DNA of 64,000 bases from Flavobacterium agri (GTDB lineage: Bacteria; Bacteroidota; Bacteroidia; Flavobacteriales; Flavobacteriaceae), in the NCBI RefSeq assembly GCF_013401995.1, contig NZ_JACBJI010000006.1, forward strand, positions 1 to 64,000. The letters run 5' to 3'. Position 1 is the stretch's first letter, and every line of letters begins with the position of its first letter. A model generated the notes under the pieces. It did no database searches. It saw nothing but the letters and a program-made list of their open reading frames with translations, and was not told where the DNA came from. Shown piece after piece: positions 30,712-39,960 of the stretch. Both the position numbers and the translations under genes were made by a program.

Positions 30712-33306
30712 ATGAAACTCAATCATAAAACGATTTTTGCATTCCTGCCGTTCCTCGCCGCTTTCTGCACCTACGCACAGCAAAAGAAGCACCTTAGGCC
30801 CGAGGAGTACGGGCAGTGGTACCAGATGGCCGCGGGCACGCTCTCGCACAACGGAAAGTGGATGACCTACAGCATGCAGCACACGGACGGTCGCGACACG
30901 TTGTTCCTGAAGAACACCGTGGTGGGGATCACGCGAAGTTTCCCTTCAGGGCGAGGTGAATCTTTCTCGCCCAACGACAGATGGTTTGCACACGTCGAGA
31001 GCGATACCGTGAAACTACTGGACTTACACGACGGTTTGCGAAAGGCGTTTGGCGGATTTACAGGCTACCGTTTCCTAAGAGGCTCTTCGGTGCTCTGTCT
31101 CCAGAACGAAGAAAGCGGCAAACTGAAGCTCGTTAACCTATCCGATTGGAAAGAAACCGCCTTATCGGGCGTTTCAAATGTGGTCTTTGACAAATCGGGC
31201 ACAAAGATAGCTTTTGTCGAGGGCGAGAAGCCTTTGCAAGCAGTGCGGTATATCGATCTGGCAAAAGGCCACAAATCGGAATGGCTGCCATTGGCGAAAG
31301 ACGGCCAGTTCGAGTCGCTTAGCTGGAACGAGACCGGCCGCGCTTTGGCGCTTTTGCGCAAGACGGGGGACCTATCCGAAGGCGTCCCCGAGTATGAACT
31401 TTGGCTTTACGACGACGTCGCAAAAAAGGAGGCTCCCGCGGTACTTAAGAAAGAGGACAGCGCGTTTCCCGAAGGCGATTACTTGCCGTTGTCACCACTT
31501 CATGTAAGCAGCAACGGCACTGCCGTATTCTTCGAGACGTCGCGGATACCTGACAACCGGCCGAATTCTGAAAAGAACAGCATCGTGCAAATCTGGCACA
31601 ACAACGAGTCGCAGTTGCCACCTTCTGAAAAAGATGCCGATTGGTTCGCCAACCGCCCTAAATGGACGGCCTGGCTCCCTAAGGCAAAAAGCGTAAGGGT
31701 ACTGGAGACACAAGATTACGAAAACGCAGTCCTGGTCAACAAAGAAAAATTTGCCTTGCTTTACCGCACGGGAAACTACCGACCACACTACCTCTATCAC
31801 GGCGATTACACCGATGCGTACCTGATGAACCTCAGTACCGGTGAACTCAGGCTCGTAGCGAAGAAAATCCATGATGAATATGCCCGCATCATTGTTTCGA
31901 AAGGCGGGAACCATATCCTTTACTTCAAGGAAAAGCAATGGTGGTCGTATGATGTGCTTACCGCAAAAACCGTTTCGCTGACCGGCCGCCTGGACATTGC
32001 GTTCGAGAACGAGGAGTTCGACCGCTCGCGTGAGAAAGGGCCGTACGGCTGCGGCGGATGGATGAACGGAGGCGAGTATGTGCTGTTGTACGACAAATTC
32101 GACGTGTGGCTGGTTTCGCCTGACGGACAGACCAGGAAACGGCTGACCACCGGACGTGAAAACAACCTGATCTGGCGTATGGCGAAAACGGGAACCGGAA
32201 AACTCGTACGGGAAAGCTATTCGGGCCTTGTCGTCAATGATTTTTCACTATCCGAAGGATTCTGTTTGAAGTTTCGTGACCATGAAAACCACGACGAGGG
32301 CCTTGCTTACTATTCAAAAGGCCACCTGCGACACCTTGCGCGCCGCAGTGCGACGATATCGGATATCTATCAATCTGACGACGCCAAAACACTCGTTTTT
32401 GCCGAAAGCAGGTTCGATTCGTCCCCTTCGCTCCAAGTGCTCGAAAACAACGGGGATGTCAAACTCCTTGCGCAAGCGAACGGGCAGCAGGCCAAGTTCG
32501 ATTGGGGAAAATCGGAGCTGATCCGTTACTCGGTCGGAAATACGAAACTTAAAGGCGTCCTGATCTGGCCGGCTGGTTATGTCGCAGGGAAAAAGTACCC
32601 GATGATCGTGAACATATACGAAAAGAAATCGCACCTGCTGCACGAATACACCAATCCGAGTACCGCACTGAGCGACGGATTCAACGCTACCGATTTTTCG
32701 CTCGAGGGCTATTTCGTGCTACTGCCCGATATCGTGTTCACGCCGAACGAACCGGGCAAGAGTGCGCTGAACTGCATAACGGCAGCGGTAAATGCTGTTC
32801 TTGAAAAAGGCGTCGTCGACAAAGACGCCCTCGGGCTTGTCGGCCACTCTTTCGGCGGCTATGAGACCGCGTTAACCATCACGCAAACCGATATGTTCAA
32901 GGCGGCCGTCGCCGGGGCAATGGTAACAGATCCGGTGGGGTACTATCTGACGCTGGACGGGTGGGGAAATTCAAATATGTGGCGGTTCGAGGAATACCAG
33001 ATGCGGATCCGTGCGCCGTATTACGGTCCTGAATTTCGTGAAAACTCTCCCGTGATGAACGCCGACAAGATCAATACGCCATTGCTTATCTGGGTCGGGG
33101 ACAAGGACGGCAATATCCCGTGGTGGGAAAGCATGAAGCTCAACAATGCGTTGTGGCGATTGAAAAAGAAGCACGTCTTCCTGGTCTATAAAGGCGAGGA
33201 CCATGTCTTGCTGAAAAAGGAAAGCCGAGAGGATCTGTATAAACGCATGATGCACTGGTTCGCCGTGCACCTAAAAGATGCTACACCCGAAGATTGGGCA
33301 AACTGA
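30712..33306 (+). CDS. S9-family (prolyl oligopeptidase-type) serine peptidase
   Basis: An 864-residue secreted peptidase. Residues 1-22 are a signal peptide (FAFLPFLAAFCTYAQ). About 60-590 is a beta-propeller-like domain. The C-terminal alpha/beta-hydrolase domain carries the catalytic triad: Ser in GLVGHSFGGYETAL, Asp in LLIWVGDKDGNIPWWES and His in YKGEDHVLLKKESRED. The family cleaves peptides after Pro or, as dipeptidyl peptidases, removes dipeptides in the periplasm. It lies 74 bases after susD in the same direction, consistent with breakdown of imported oligopeptides. The gene is less GC-rich than susC/susD, so the three may not share one origin. Confidence 0.9.
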   Translation: MKLNHKTIFAFLPFLAAFCTYAQQKKHLRPEEYGQWYQMAAGTLSHNGKWMTYSMQHTDGRDTLFLKNTVVGITRSFPSGRGESFSPNDRWFAHVESDTVKLLDLHDGLRKAFGGFTGYRFLRGSSVLCLQNEESGKLKLVNLSDWKETALSGVSNVVFDKSGTKIAFVEGEKPLQAVRYIDLAKGHKSEWLPLAKDGQFESLSWNETGRALALLRKTGDLSEGVPEYELWLYDDVAKKEAPAVLKKEDSAFPEGDYLPLSPLHVSSNGTAVFFETSRIPDNRPNSEKNSIVQIWHNNESQLPPSEKDADWFANRPKWTAWLPKAKSVRVLETQDYENAVLVNKEKFALLYRTGNYRPHYLYHGDYTDAYLMNLSTGELRLVAKKIHDEYARIIVSKGGNHILYFKEKQWWSYDVLTAKTVSLTGRLDIAFENEEFDRSREKGPYGCGGWMNGGEYVLLYDKFDVWLVSPDGQTRKRLTTGRENNLIWRMAKTGTGKLVRESYSGLVVNDFSLSEGFCLKFRDHENHDEGLAYYSKGHLRHLARRSATISDIYQSDDAKTLVFAESRFDSSPSLQVLENNGDVKLLAQANGQQAKFDWGKSELIRYSVGNTKLKGVLIWPAGYVAGKKYPMIVNIYEKKSHLLHEYTNPSTALSDGFNATDFSLEGYFVLLPDIVFTPNEPGKSALNCITAAVNAVLEKGVVDKDALGLVGHSFGGYETALTITQTDMFKAAVAGAMVTDPVGYYLTLDGWGNSNMWRFEEYQMRIRAPYYGPEFRENSPVMNADKINTPLLIWVGDKDGNIPWWESMKLNNALWRLKKKHVFLVYKGEDHVLLKKESREDLYKRMMHWFAVHLKDATPEDWAN

Positions 33307-33316
33307 AAGAAAACCA

Positions 33317-33350
33317 AAAGTGTCCGGCATAAACCGGACACTTTCTTTTT
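33317..33350. terminator. Bidirectional terminator between convergent genes
   Basis: Stem AAAGTGTCCGG (33317-33327) with CCGGACACTTT (33334-33344), followed by TCTTTTT on the plus strand and by TTGGTTTTC on the minus strand. It serves the peptidase gene and probably also the convergent DUF6520 gene. Confidence 0.85.
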
Positions 33351-33624
33351 AAGGGTTTACCGGCGGCATGTACAACGTCTGCGAACAGTCGGTTGCCGAA
33401 AGTTTGCCGTAGGCCTGATGGTTCGTGGTACCGATCTTGATGGTGCAAAGTACCGATCCATCGGTGTCGCACTGTCTCGATTGGGCACAATTGGAAGGAA
33501 AGTTGATCCATCCTGTCTGGCCGACCAACTTCTTGTTCTGTGCCGACTGGGCGGCGAAAGCCCCCGCAATGGCCAACGTGATGGCGAATGCAGGAAGCAC
33601 ACTGTTTAAAAATTTGCGTTTCAT
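33349..33624 (-). CDS. DUF6520 family small secreted protein
   Basis: A 91-residue protein with a signal segment (FLNSVLPAFAITLAIAGAFA) matching the DUF6520 start, in which 'AIAGAFA' is typical. The mature part has four Cys (FPSNCAQSRQCDTDGSVLC, ATDCSQTLYMPPV) and probably makes disulfide bonds. The function of the family is unknown. It lies 77 bases after the MauE-like gene on the same strand; such pairs are common in Flavobacteria and suggest that the membrane protein handles its redox state. The stop codon lies inside the terminator's T-tract. Confidence 0.8.
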   Translation of the reverse strand: MKRKFLNSVLPAFAITLAIAGAFAAQSAQNKKLVGQTGWINFPSNCAQSRQCDTDGSVLCTIKIGTTNHQAYGKLSATDCSQTLYMPPVNP

Positions 33625-33701
33625 AATGTATAAATTTAATGGCGGTCTACTCTGTTCCAGGTTTTCGACCTTACCCCTGATACCGGCCGGGTATGGCGTA
33701 T

Positions 33702-35207
33702 TTATGGTGTGGTTTTGTCCGCAACGGTGAAATCGAAGTTCGCGGCCTTGAGCCTGTAGCGCACCAGGTAATGTTCGGTAAGGCCGTAGAGTAAATGGCC
33801 GTTTACTTCAAAGCCGGTCACCTTTTCTTTTTTGTAGTCATAGAGGTAGAAGCTGAACTCGTAGGTGCGTTTTACAAGGTCGTACACGTCGACGATCCTT
33901 GCGTCCTTGAGCATTTCTCCGGGTTCGTACCTGCCTAACCTGTCGCTCATGACGAACAGGTAACGGCCCGAAGTGCAGCTGTGCTTGTTGACCTGCAACG
34001 GCGGTCGGGCCAGCGTTCTTACCTTGTCTTGCTGCTCGTAGGCGAATTTCAATTGCGCTTTGGATACCGTATCGACGGTCTTACCCTCGTACTTCCCATT
34101 AAAATCCGGGCTTGCGGTAACGAAGCGATTGCGGTAGTAATACACGTAAGCGAGCTTCCTCAATTCACGGTTGTAGCCCAACAGTCCGTCGGTGTCGAAC
34201 GCGCCGTCGGATTGTTTTTGTATCAATCCTTTTGCTTCGCCAAAGCCATCCTGACGCGATAAGGAACCCAGGACATTGGCGTGCGTCCTGTCGAGCGTCC
34301 TGACCAAAAAGGTGTTGCCGTCTATCGGCTGCCATTGCGAGAAAAAGACGGACGGTTGCAGGAACGTTTTGGCACGCCAATCGGCGATCGAGCCTTTATA
34401 GATGATCGGAACCGTCCCGTCGCCCAAGAAGAAAAACGGAGGAAGGAGCTTTACCTGCACCGAAGAAAAAGCATAGTCGGACGGCCCTTCGAGCTTAATC
34501 CTGAAATCGACGGCTTTTGCCAATGCGGTGTCCAGACGTTTGAGGTTGCGCGGAGCGGTGACGTTGCCCAAGTATACGTTGCCTTCGTCGAAACCTGCGA
34601 TGTAAAAGGAATCGAACTCAAGGTCATATCCGTTAAGCTGCTCCACAGGATGTTGCGGGTAACGCCGGATAAACGCGTTGTTCCGGTGGATTTCGTGCTC
34701 TGAAATGCCGTATAGCGCAGCGACTGTGGCGAAACTCACCAACAGGCAACTTACTGCCTGTGCCCAAAAGAGTTTGGACGAAGTCGCATCTTGCCTCAGC
34801 ATGACCAGGGCGGACAGCCCCAATACGGAGACCGCTATGTTGAAGACCAGATGTTCGGTCCAATCCAAATCTTCGAGTATCCCGCCGCAGGAACAGGGAA
34901 CGTAGGAACTGAAATTCAGCATAATGGCGATATAGGCGGTGAAGAGCAGCATCACGAAAAAGGATGCCCACAGGCCTGCGACGCGCAGTTTCGGGAGGCA
35001 GAGCAAGGCAACGATGAGCAGTTCGCCGACGGGCACCGCCCACACCAAAACTTCGGCGAAGACGCTTAGTAACGGCGATTTCCCGAGCTGGATCCTGAAA
35101 TGGTCGAACTCGAGCAGCTTGCTCACCGAAGCGTACACGAACAGGAGGATGTACAGGAAGCGGACGATGTCGACAAACACCTTTTTGAAGAATGCCTTGT
35201 TTTGCAT
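33702..35207 (-). CDS. MauE/DoxX-like redox-associated membrane protein
   Basis: A 501-residue protein. The N-terminal 150 residues have four to five membrane helices (FLYILLFVYASVSKLLEF, VLVWAVPVGELLIVALLCL, FFVMLLFTAYIAIMLNF). A Cys-Ser-Cys-Gly-Gly motif lies at the membrane border (YVPCSCGGILEDLDW), the signature of MauE/methylamine-utilisation-type redox proteins. A further helix (VSCLLVSFATVAALYGI) is followed by a 320-residue periplasmic beta-rich domain of unknown function (FYIAGFDEGNVYLGNVTAPR). It probably transfers electrons to periplasmic thiols, perhaps those of the DUF6520 peptide encoded downstream. An AraC-type gene lies upstream. Confidence 0.82.
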   Translation of the reverse strand: MQNKAFFKKVFVDIVRFLYILLFVYASVSKLLEFDHFRIQLGKSPLLSVFAEVLVWAVPVGELLIVALLCLPKLRVAGLWASFFVMLLFTAYIAIMLNFSSYVPCSCGGILEDLDWTEHLVFNIAVSVLGLSALVMLRQDATSSKLFWAQAVSCLLVSFATVAALYGISEHEIHRNNAFIRRYPQHPVEQLNGYDLEFDSFYIAGFDEGNVYLGNVTAPRNLKRLDTALAKAVDFRIKLEGPSDYAFSSVQVKLLPPFFFLGDGTVPIIYKGSIADWRAKTFLQPSVFFSQWQPIDGNTFLVRTLDRTHANVLGSLSRQDGFGEAKGLIQKQSDGAFDTDGLLGYNRELRKLAYVYYYRNRFVTASPDFNGKYEGKTVDTVSKAQLKFAYEQQDKVRTLARPPLQVNKHSCTSGRYLFVMSDRLGRYEPGEMLKDARIVDVYDLVKRTYEFSFYLYDYKKEKVTGFEVNGHLLYGLTEHYLVRYRLKAANFDFTVADKTTP

Positions 35208-35289
35208 GGCTGTTGATTTTCAAGTAAAATTCAACACGCCGTTTGACTTTCTTTTCGCAATTCCGGACTATGTATTTGGCAAATGCGGA

Positions 35290-36198
35290 CTATTTCGCTG
35301 TCACCTCCCACTCGTCCCATCGCTTGACCTGAGACGGCGCATACCCGTATTTCTGACGGAACGCCCTGGAGAAGTTGCTGTAGGTGCCGAAACCCAAATC
35401 GGCCGCGATCTTGTGCAGCGGTATGACGCTCTGCTCGATCAACAGGTGGGCCCGCTTGAGCTTTTCGGTGATGTAGAATTGGTAGATACTGGTGCCGAAG
35501 ACCCGCCTGAACCCTTCTTTCAATGCATGGTCGTTCGTACCCAACATTTTGGCCAAATCGTAAGCACTGGGCAACGGGGCCTCGAGATTCCCGAGGATAT
35601 AGTGGTAGAGCTGTTCCAGACGTTTGGCTTCGTTCTCGCGGCGGATATCGACCGGCTCATCGAAAACAGGAATCGGCATGGCCGCCACGGGCAACAAGGC
35701 GTTGACGACCGTGACGCGGCTGTTGCCCATGCGCCGGACGGTACAGAATGCCTGCAACAGCGATCGGATCCCGGAGCAAAACGTAATCTGGAACATGCCG
35801 CCGAAATCAACTGTGGCGGAACTGTGGCGTTCGATTTCGTTCCATAACGGCTTTGATTCGGCCGCCAGGAAAGAACCGAATGGCTTTTTGAGCAGGCTGA
35901 CCGGCCGATAGCCGAGGGCTGCCCCGGCTTCGGATGAAAAATTTTCGACCCGCCCTTCGCCGTCCAGCACGAACGTGAACGGAGACAAATGCGGATAGTC
36001 GCGATACGGGGCCAAGTAGCCCGGACGAAATAGATTTCCTTTGATGTCCTTCGCGAGAAGATCCATGAACAAAGGCAACGCATCGCCCGGGTATTTTTCT
36101 CCCGACAGGCAGGTCTCGAAATTGCGGCCCGCTACCTGCAACAATATGCGCTGGAAATTCCCGAGCCTTTCCTGGTTTACCTGAAGTTCCATAGTCAT
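35290..36198 (-). CDS. AraC-family regulator with PAS-like sensor
   Basis: A 302-residue cytoplasmic protein. The first 200 residues look like a PAS-type sensor (PFTFVLDGEGRVENFSSEAG, AALGYRPVSLLKKPFGSF). The C-terminal 100 residues are a complete AraC DNA-binding domain: AYDLAKMLGTNDHALKEGFR, RVFGTSIYQFYITEKLKRAH, then IPLHKIAADLGFGTYSNFSR, AFRQKYGYAPSQVKRW. Both helix-turn-helix motifs are intact. It lies 82 bases upstream of the MauE-like gene on the same strand and probably controls that pair or the SusC/SusD locus. Confidence 0.88.
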   Translation of the reverse strand: MTMELQVNQERLGNFQRILLQVAGRNFETCLSGEKYPGDALPLFMDLLAKDIKGNLFRPGYLAPYRDYPHLSPFTFVLDGEGRVENFSSEAGAALGYRPVSLLKKPFGSFLAAESKPLWNEIERHSSATVDFGGMFQITFCSGIRSLLQAFCTVRRMGNSRVTVVNALLPVAAMPIPVFDEPVDIRRENEAKRLEQLYHYILGNLEAPLPSAYDLAKMLGTNDHALKEGFRRVFGTSIYQFYITEKLKRAHLLIEQSVIPLHKIAADLGFGTYSNFSRAFRQKYGYAPSQVKRWDEWEVTAK

Positions 36199-36294
36199 TG
36201 GGTATTTACTTCAAAATAAGCCAAAATAACGTGTAATGGATTTATGGCGGTTGCAAATCGGGAGTAATTTGTTGCGGTTTAGGGAGTTTTACTT

Positions 36295-38007
36295 ATGCCT
36301 GCTTTTGTTAGAGATTCCGGTTATAGCTATGTCCAGCCTCATGCCGTACGTACCATCAAAGAATCGCCTTCCTGGGTTACCGGCCCCGCGGCGGACGATC
36401 CTCGCGTGCATTATAAAAAGATATCCTACGATGCCAACGGTAATCAAAAGGAAATCAGTGAAACGGTAGGAGAAAAAACGTTTAAGCTCCGCAACAATTT
36501 GTGGGATGAGGAAAACCGTCTTAAAGCAGTAGACCTCAAACCTGACGAGAAAACCATGCATCCCATCGCCATCTATTTTTACGACGCAACAGGGGAACGC
36601 TCTGTCCGCTATAACCTTGACCGATTGGATATCTCGTCGAACGGCAGCGAGATCGGACAGGCATCGGCCAACAACATCATGGTCTACCCGAACGGCCTGC
36701 TTATGGCCAAGGTCACCAAGCAGGATGCCAATCCGGATAACCGTGTCCTGACGTATACCAAACATTATTATGCCGGAAGCGAAAGGATCAGTGCCAAGAC
36801 GGGATACTACAGTAACCTTGGCCACTATCCGTTGCAGACCTTCCTGGATGCCAATGGTATGGGTACCCTTTCCGCGTCGTTGATACGACCGTTGAGCAAC
36901 GACCGTGTCAACCAAGCCCAAGGCGCCATAAGCAAGATCTATACGGCCTTCAACTTGCCCCAGCCTACATTTGCACCTATAGTGGAAAGCGTGGTATTGA
37001 AATACAAGGAAGACCCGAAAGGCAATTCACCTTATTACTTCTTCTCGGACCATTTGGGCAGCAGCAGCTACATCGTCAACGCCGCGGGCAACGTCTCCCA
37101 GCATATGGAATACCTTCCATTCGGGGAAACGCTGGCCGAGGAACATTTAAATTCCGTAAATTCACCGTTCAAATACAATGGCAAGGCGTTAGACGGGGAA
37201 ACGGGGAATTATTATTACGGGGCGCGGTATTATGACCCGAAGCTGAGCGTGTGGTTGAGTGTGGATCCGATGGCGGAGAAGTTTGCGGGACGCTCGGGTT
37301 ATGAGTATTGTTTGGGGAATCCAATTAAGTTCGTAGATCCAGACGGGAGAAAACCAACGCCATTAGAGGCGGCCATAATGTCAAAACATGTTTATGGAGA
37401 CAAGGTCAAGCTAATCGGTGGTTGGAAAGTATCAAATGTCGGCCAAGGCTTAGCTTTAATTAATGAAAGGACCGGTTTCAAATCTCAGGTTTATGAACGG
37501 ACGGTAAATGGAAAAACAGAATATACTTACGCTACTGCTGGGACTGAAGATATGAAAGATACTAAACAAGATGTCAAGCAGATATTTGGGCTTTCAGAAC
37601 AATACCAGCAGTCGGTAGATAATGCAAAGACGCTGAATAAAAGTCTGGATGGCGCCGAACTGACTTTTACAGGTCATTCTTTGGGAGGAGGGATGGCAGA
37701 AGCCAACGCGATAGCTACCGGCGATGACGCGCTAACCTTTAATGCTGCTGGCCTTTCTGTATTCACGCCGGGTGGATTACAGCCGTCAAAAACAACCGAT
37801 GCATACATCCTTACGACTGATCCTCTTAATGCTGGACAAAGCGCCACCGGTTTACCGACAGCAGGAGGCACAAAACACTACATCCAGCCCGGAAGCGTAC
37901 AAGGTGCCGAGAATGGACATAGTATTGATTCGGTTATAGAAGGATTACAAACGATATCTAAGGGACAATTTGTGAAAAATACTATTGAAAATTTCTTTGA
38001 ATTTTAA
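36295..38007 (+). CDS. Orphan Rhs C-terminal part with class 3 lipase tip
   Basis: A 570-residue protein that starts inside an Rhs shell: no signal peptide or DUF6443, first YD strand ISYDANGNQKEISETVG, then FYDATGERSVRYNLDRLD. The conserved Rhs core end SPFKYNGKALDGETGNYYYG, ARYYDPKLSVWLSVDPMAEK and KFVDPDGRKP lies at about 285-360. The tip after DPDG is a lipase: AELTFTGHSLGGGMAEANA carries the nucleophile Ser, an Asp follows in YILTTDPLNAGQ, and His in AENGHSIDSVIEG. These fit the Ser-Asp-His triad of Lipase_3-type phospholipases used as antibacterial toxins. Immediately downstream (6 bases) is an ankyrin lipoprotein, the likely immunity gene. The truncated front suggests a displaced tip module. 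Confidence 0.85.
   Translation: MPAFVRDSGYSYVQPHAVRTIKESPSWVTGPAADDPRVHYKKISYDANGNQKEISETVGEKTFKLRNNLWDEENRLKAVDLKPDEKTMHPIAIYFYDATGERSVRYNLDRLDISSNGSEIGQASANNIMVYPNGLLMAKVTKQDANPDNRVLTYTKHYYAGSERISAKTGYYSNLGHYPLQTFLDANGMGTLSASLIRPLSNDRVNQAQGAISKIYTAFNLPQPTFAPIVESVVLKYKEDPKGNSPYYFFSDHLGSSSYIVNAAGNVSQHMEYLPFGETLAEEHLNSVNSPFKYNGKALDGETGNYYYGARYYDPKLSVWLSVDPMAEKFAGRSGYEYCLGNPIKFVDPDGRKPTPLEAAIMSKHVYGDKVKLIGGWKVSNVGQGLALINERTGFKSQVYERTVNGKTEYTYATAGTEDMKDTKQDVKQIFGLSEQYQQSVDNAKTLNKSLDGAELTFTGHSLGGGMAEANAIATGDDALTFNAAGLSVFTPGGLQPSKTTDAYILTTDPLNAGQSATGLPTAGGTKHYIQPGSVQGAENGHSIDSVIEGLQTISKGQFVKNTIENFFEF
37018..37275 (+). repeat. Rhs core DNA repeat, copy 1
   Basis: About 258 bases nearly identical to 40602-40865, and over its last 125 bases to 39030-39160. 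It encodes the conserved stretch from GNSPYYFFSDHLGSS to WLSVDP. Such homology allows recombination between tip modules. Confidence 0.85.
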
Positions 38008-38013
38008 TGACTT

Positions 38014-38883
38014 ATGAAAAAACTTATCTTAATCTTCGGAATAGCGCTGCTTATCGCAAATTGCCAGAAAAAAGAAAATGACATTCCTGAGAAGTTGCTC
38101 GGAAACGATTACAAACTATTTGAGAATACACCAGTTAAGAATCTGGCATTGGCAGTTCAGCGCGAAGATATTTTGAAGATAACTGAAGAAGCTCAAAAAA
38201 ACAGACACTTCATAAATTATCAGGAAAAAACATACGGGAACACTTTGTTGATGCTAGCGATAAATAATAACGATTATCGAAGTGTAGATGCGCTATTAAA
38301 AATTGGAGCCGATCCTAATATCCATGATCATTACAGAGGTGGAACTGCTGTTATCTTTGCGGCGGAAAACGATGACCCAAAATACCTTCGGTCAGTACTT
38401 GAATATCATGGCGACCCAAATGCCATTGAAAACATACCTTATAAAGAAGACGATAAGATTCGGCAGACAGCATTGTTGGCGGCAATTAGTACTTTAGATA
38501 CAGGTAGTCTTAAAAAAGTAAAACTCCTAATTAGAGCGGGTGCCCATTTAAATTATCACAGTTACGGCCACACCAATTTACCTCTATCGGAAGCCATAAT
38601 GCTAGATAGGTTAGATGTAGCCCTATATCTTTTACAAAACGATGCCGACTTTAATTTAATGCTCTATAAAACAATAAATGGAGAAAAAATTTACATTTTA
38701 AAAGCCTTAAGAAAATGCATAATCGACTTACAGTCGGAGCAATATAAAAATAAGCTTGAGGTCATAAAATTTTTGAAAGGAAAAGGATTAGATTATAATA
38801 AGGAGCCTATACCTGATTATATATTAGTAAAAATCAAAAAAAAATATCCAGATAGTTGGGAAGAGTTTGCTAGTAAATATTGA
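38014..38883 (+). CDS. Ankyrin-repeat lipoprotein, probable immunity protein
   Basis: A 289-residue lipoprotein (MKKLILIFGIALLIANC, Cys17). Ankyrin repeats span about residues 65-245: YGNTLLMLAINNNDYRSVDA, LLKIGADPNIHDHYRGGTAV, KKVKLLIRAGAHLNYHSYGH, LPLSEAIMLDRLDVALYLLQ. It lies 6 bases after the lipase-tipped Rhs gene. Periplasmic ankyrin lipoproteins are known to neutralise phospholipase effectors, so this is the probable antitoxin. A related ankyrin lipoprotein lies at 44484-45332 without a lipase partner next to it. Confidence 0.82.
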   Translation: MKKLILIFGIALLIANCQKKENDIPEKLLGNDYKLFENTPVKNLALAVQREDILKITEEAQKNRHFINYQEKTYGNTLLMLAINNNDYRSVDALLKIGADPNIHDHYRGGTAVIFAAENDDPKYLRSVLEYHGDPNAIENIPYKEDDKIRQTALLAAISTLDTGSLKKVKLLIRAGAHLNYHSYGHTNLPLSEAIMLDRLDVALYLLQNDADFNLMLYKTINGEKIYILKALRKCIIDLQSEQYKNKLEVIKFLKGKGLDYNKEPIPDYILVKIKKKYPDSWEEFASKY

Positions 38884-39014
38884 ACTTACATCAGTTAAAA
38901 GGAATATCAATTCTCAAAATAAAAGCTGCGTATGCGGCTTTCTTATTTCAAACTCAATAGCGCTGCAACTAATTTTCCCCAACAACCTCTCCAAATACTC
39001 ACCCTACACCAACC

Positions 39015-39956
39015 TTGGGCATTACCACATTAAATTCCATAAATTCACCGTTCAAATACAATGGCAAGGCGTTAGACGGGGAAACGGGGAATTATTATTA
39101 CGGGGCGAGGTATTACGATCCTAAATTATCGATTTGGTTGAGCGTGGATCCGTTAGTTGAACAGACGTTTGATGCGTATGGGTATTGTTATCAAAACCCG
39201 ATTAATCTAACCGATCCTACTGGGATGTCTGTGGAACCTCCTACAGATTACGTAGATAAAAACGGAAAATTGTTATTGCATACGGAGGATGGTAGTAATG
39301 CTGTTATAACTGTACCTGACGATAAGTTAGATACTTTCAATTTTAGTGTCGAAAACTCAACATCCAAAGCGCTTAATTCCAAATATTGGAATTTTACAAT
39401 GAAAAATTATTTGGTTGGAAACTGGAATCAAGGAATGGAAAACACCAATTCTTGGTTCAGTACTCCAGAAGCTAGAAGATTAGGAGCCCTCTATTGGCAA
39501 ACAGGAGATTTTGATTATTGGCGTGCCGCAACTTCCGAACACACCTCTGCCTATCGGAAAGATATTTTAGGTTGGGGTGTTGCAATAGCAGGAGGTTTAC
39601 TTGGTCTTTATGCAAATCTTCCATCTTCTACTTCTCGTACTGCCAATACAATAGCTTTTTCTAACGATCTTGCTTTAATGGGCAAAGAAGAAATTATCGA
39701 TATGATAGCAACCAATGGCGGAAGAAATATCACCTCGAAACCTCTTACTAGGACTAGTGGAATAGGTGGATATCAAATCAATTTTGATGGAGTTAAAGGC
39801 GCTAATATTGTAAAAGTTCATTACGGACAAGGCTCACATAGGGCACCATACATTGAAGTAAGTGGGAGTGCGGGGACCACTAAATTCATTAATGTTAGAC
39901 ATATGAATTCATATGTTCCGCGTGGAGAAAAATCATCTTACGTTTTTTATAGATAA
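39015..39956 (+). CDS. Orphan Rhs tip with unknown toxin domain
   Basis: Frame of 313 codons with no ATG before the core: the first codons are a TTG followed by sequence homologous to the Rhs core (INSPFKYNGKALDGETGNYY, YGARYYDPKLSIWLSVDPLV, NPINLTDPTG). After the DPTG hinge come about 240 residues of unrecognised toxin, including SEHTSAYRKDILGWGVAIAG and the C-terminal GYQINFDGVKGANIVKVHYG, SHRAPYIEVSGSAGTTKFIN. It probably cannot be translated alone and may act as a stored tip that gains expression when recombined onto a full-length Rhs gene. A small acidic protein gene follows after 4 bases. Confidence 0.7.
   Translation: MGITTLNSINSPFKYNGKALDGETGNYYYGARYYDPKLSIWLSVDPLVEQTFDAYGYCYQNPINLTDPTGMSVEPPTDYVDKNGKLLLHTEDGSNAVITVPDDKLDTFNFSVENSTSKALNSKYWNFTMKNYLVGNWNQGMENTNSWFSTPEARRLGALYWQTGDFDYWRAATSEHTSAYRKDILGWGVAIAGGLLGLYANLPSSTSRTANTIAFSNDLALMGKEEIIDMIATNGGRNITSKPLTRTSGIGGYQINFDGVKGANIVKVHYGQGSHRAPYIEVSGSAGTTKFINVRHMNSYVPRGEKSSYVFYR
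39030..39160 (+). repeat. Rhs core DNA repeat, copy 2 (short)
   Basis: About 130 bases matching the last part of the 37018-37275 repeat (from TTAAATTCC to GTGGATCCG). The match starts abruptly after non-homologous DNA, marking the boundary of the displaced tip. Confidence 0.8.
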
Positions 39957-39960
39957 AATA

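Noticed and set aside
36236..36469. Frame starting MDLWRLQIG just before the Rhs tip, with a faint resemblance to the DUF6965-like C-terminus
   Set aside because: Only seven residues (RFREFYL) resemble the 12657-12860 product, and the rest reads through the Rhs gene in another frame.
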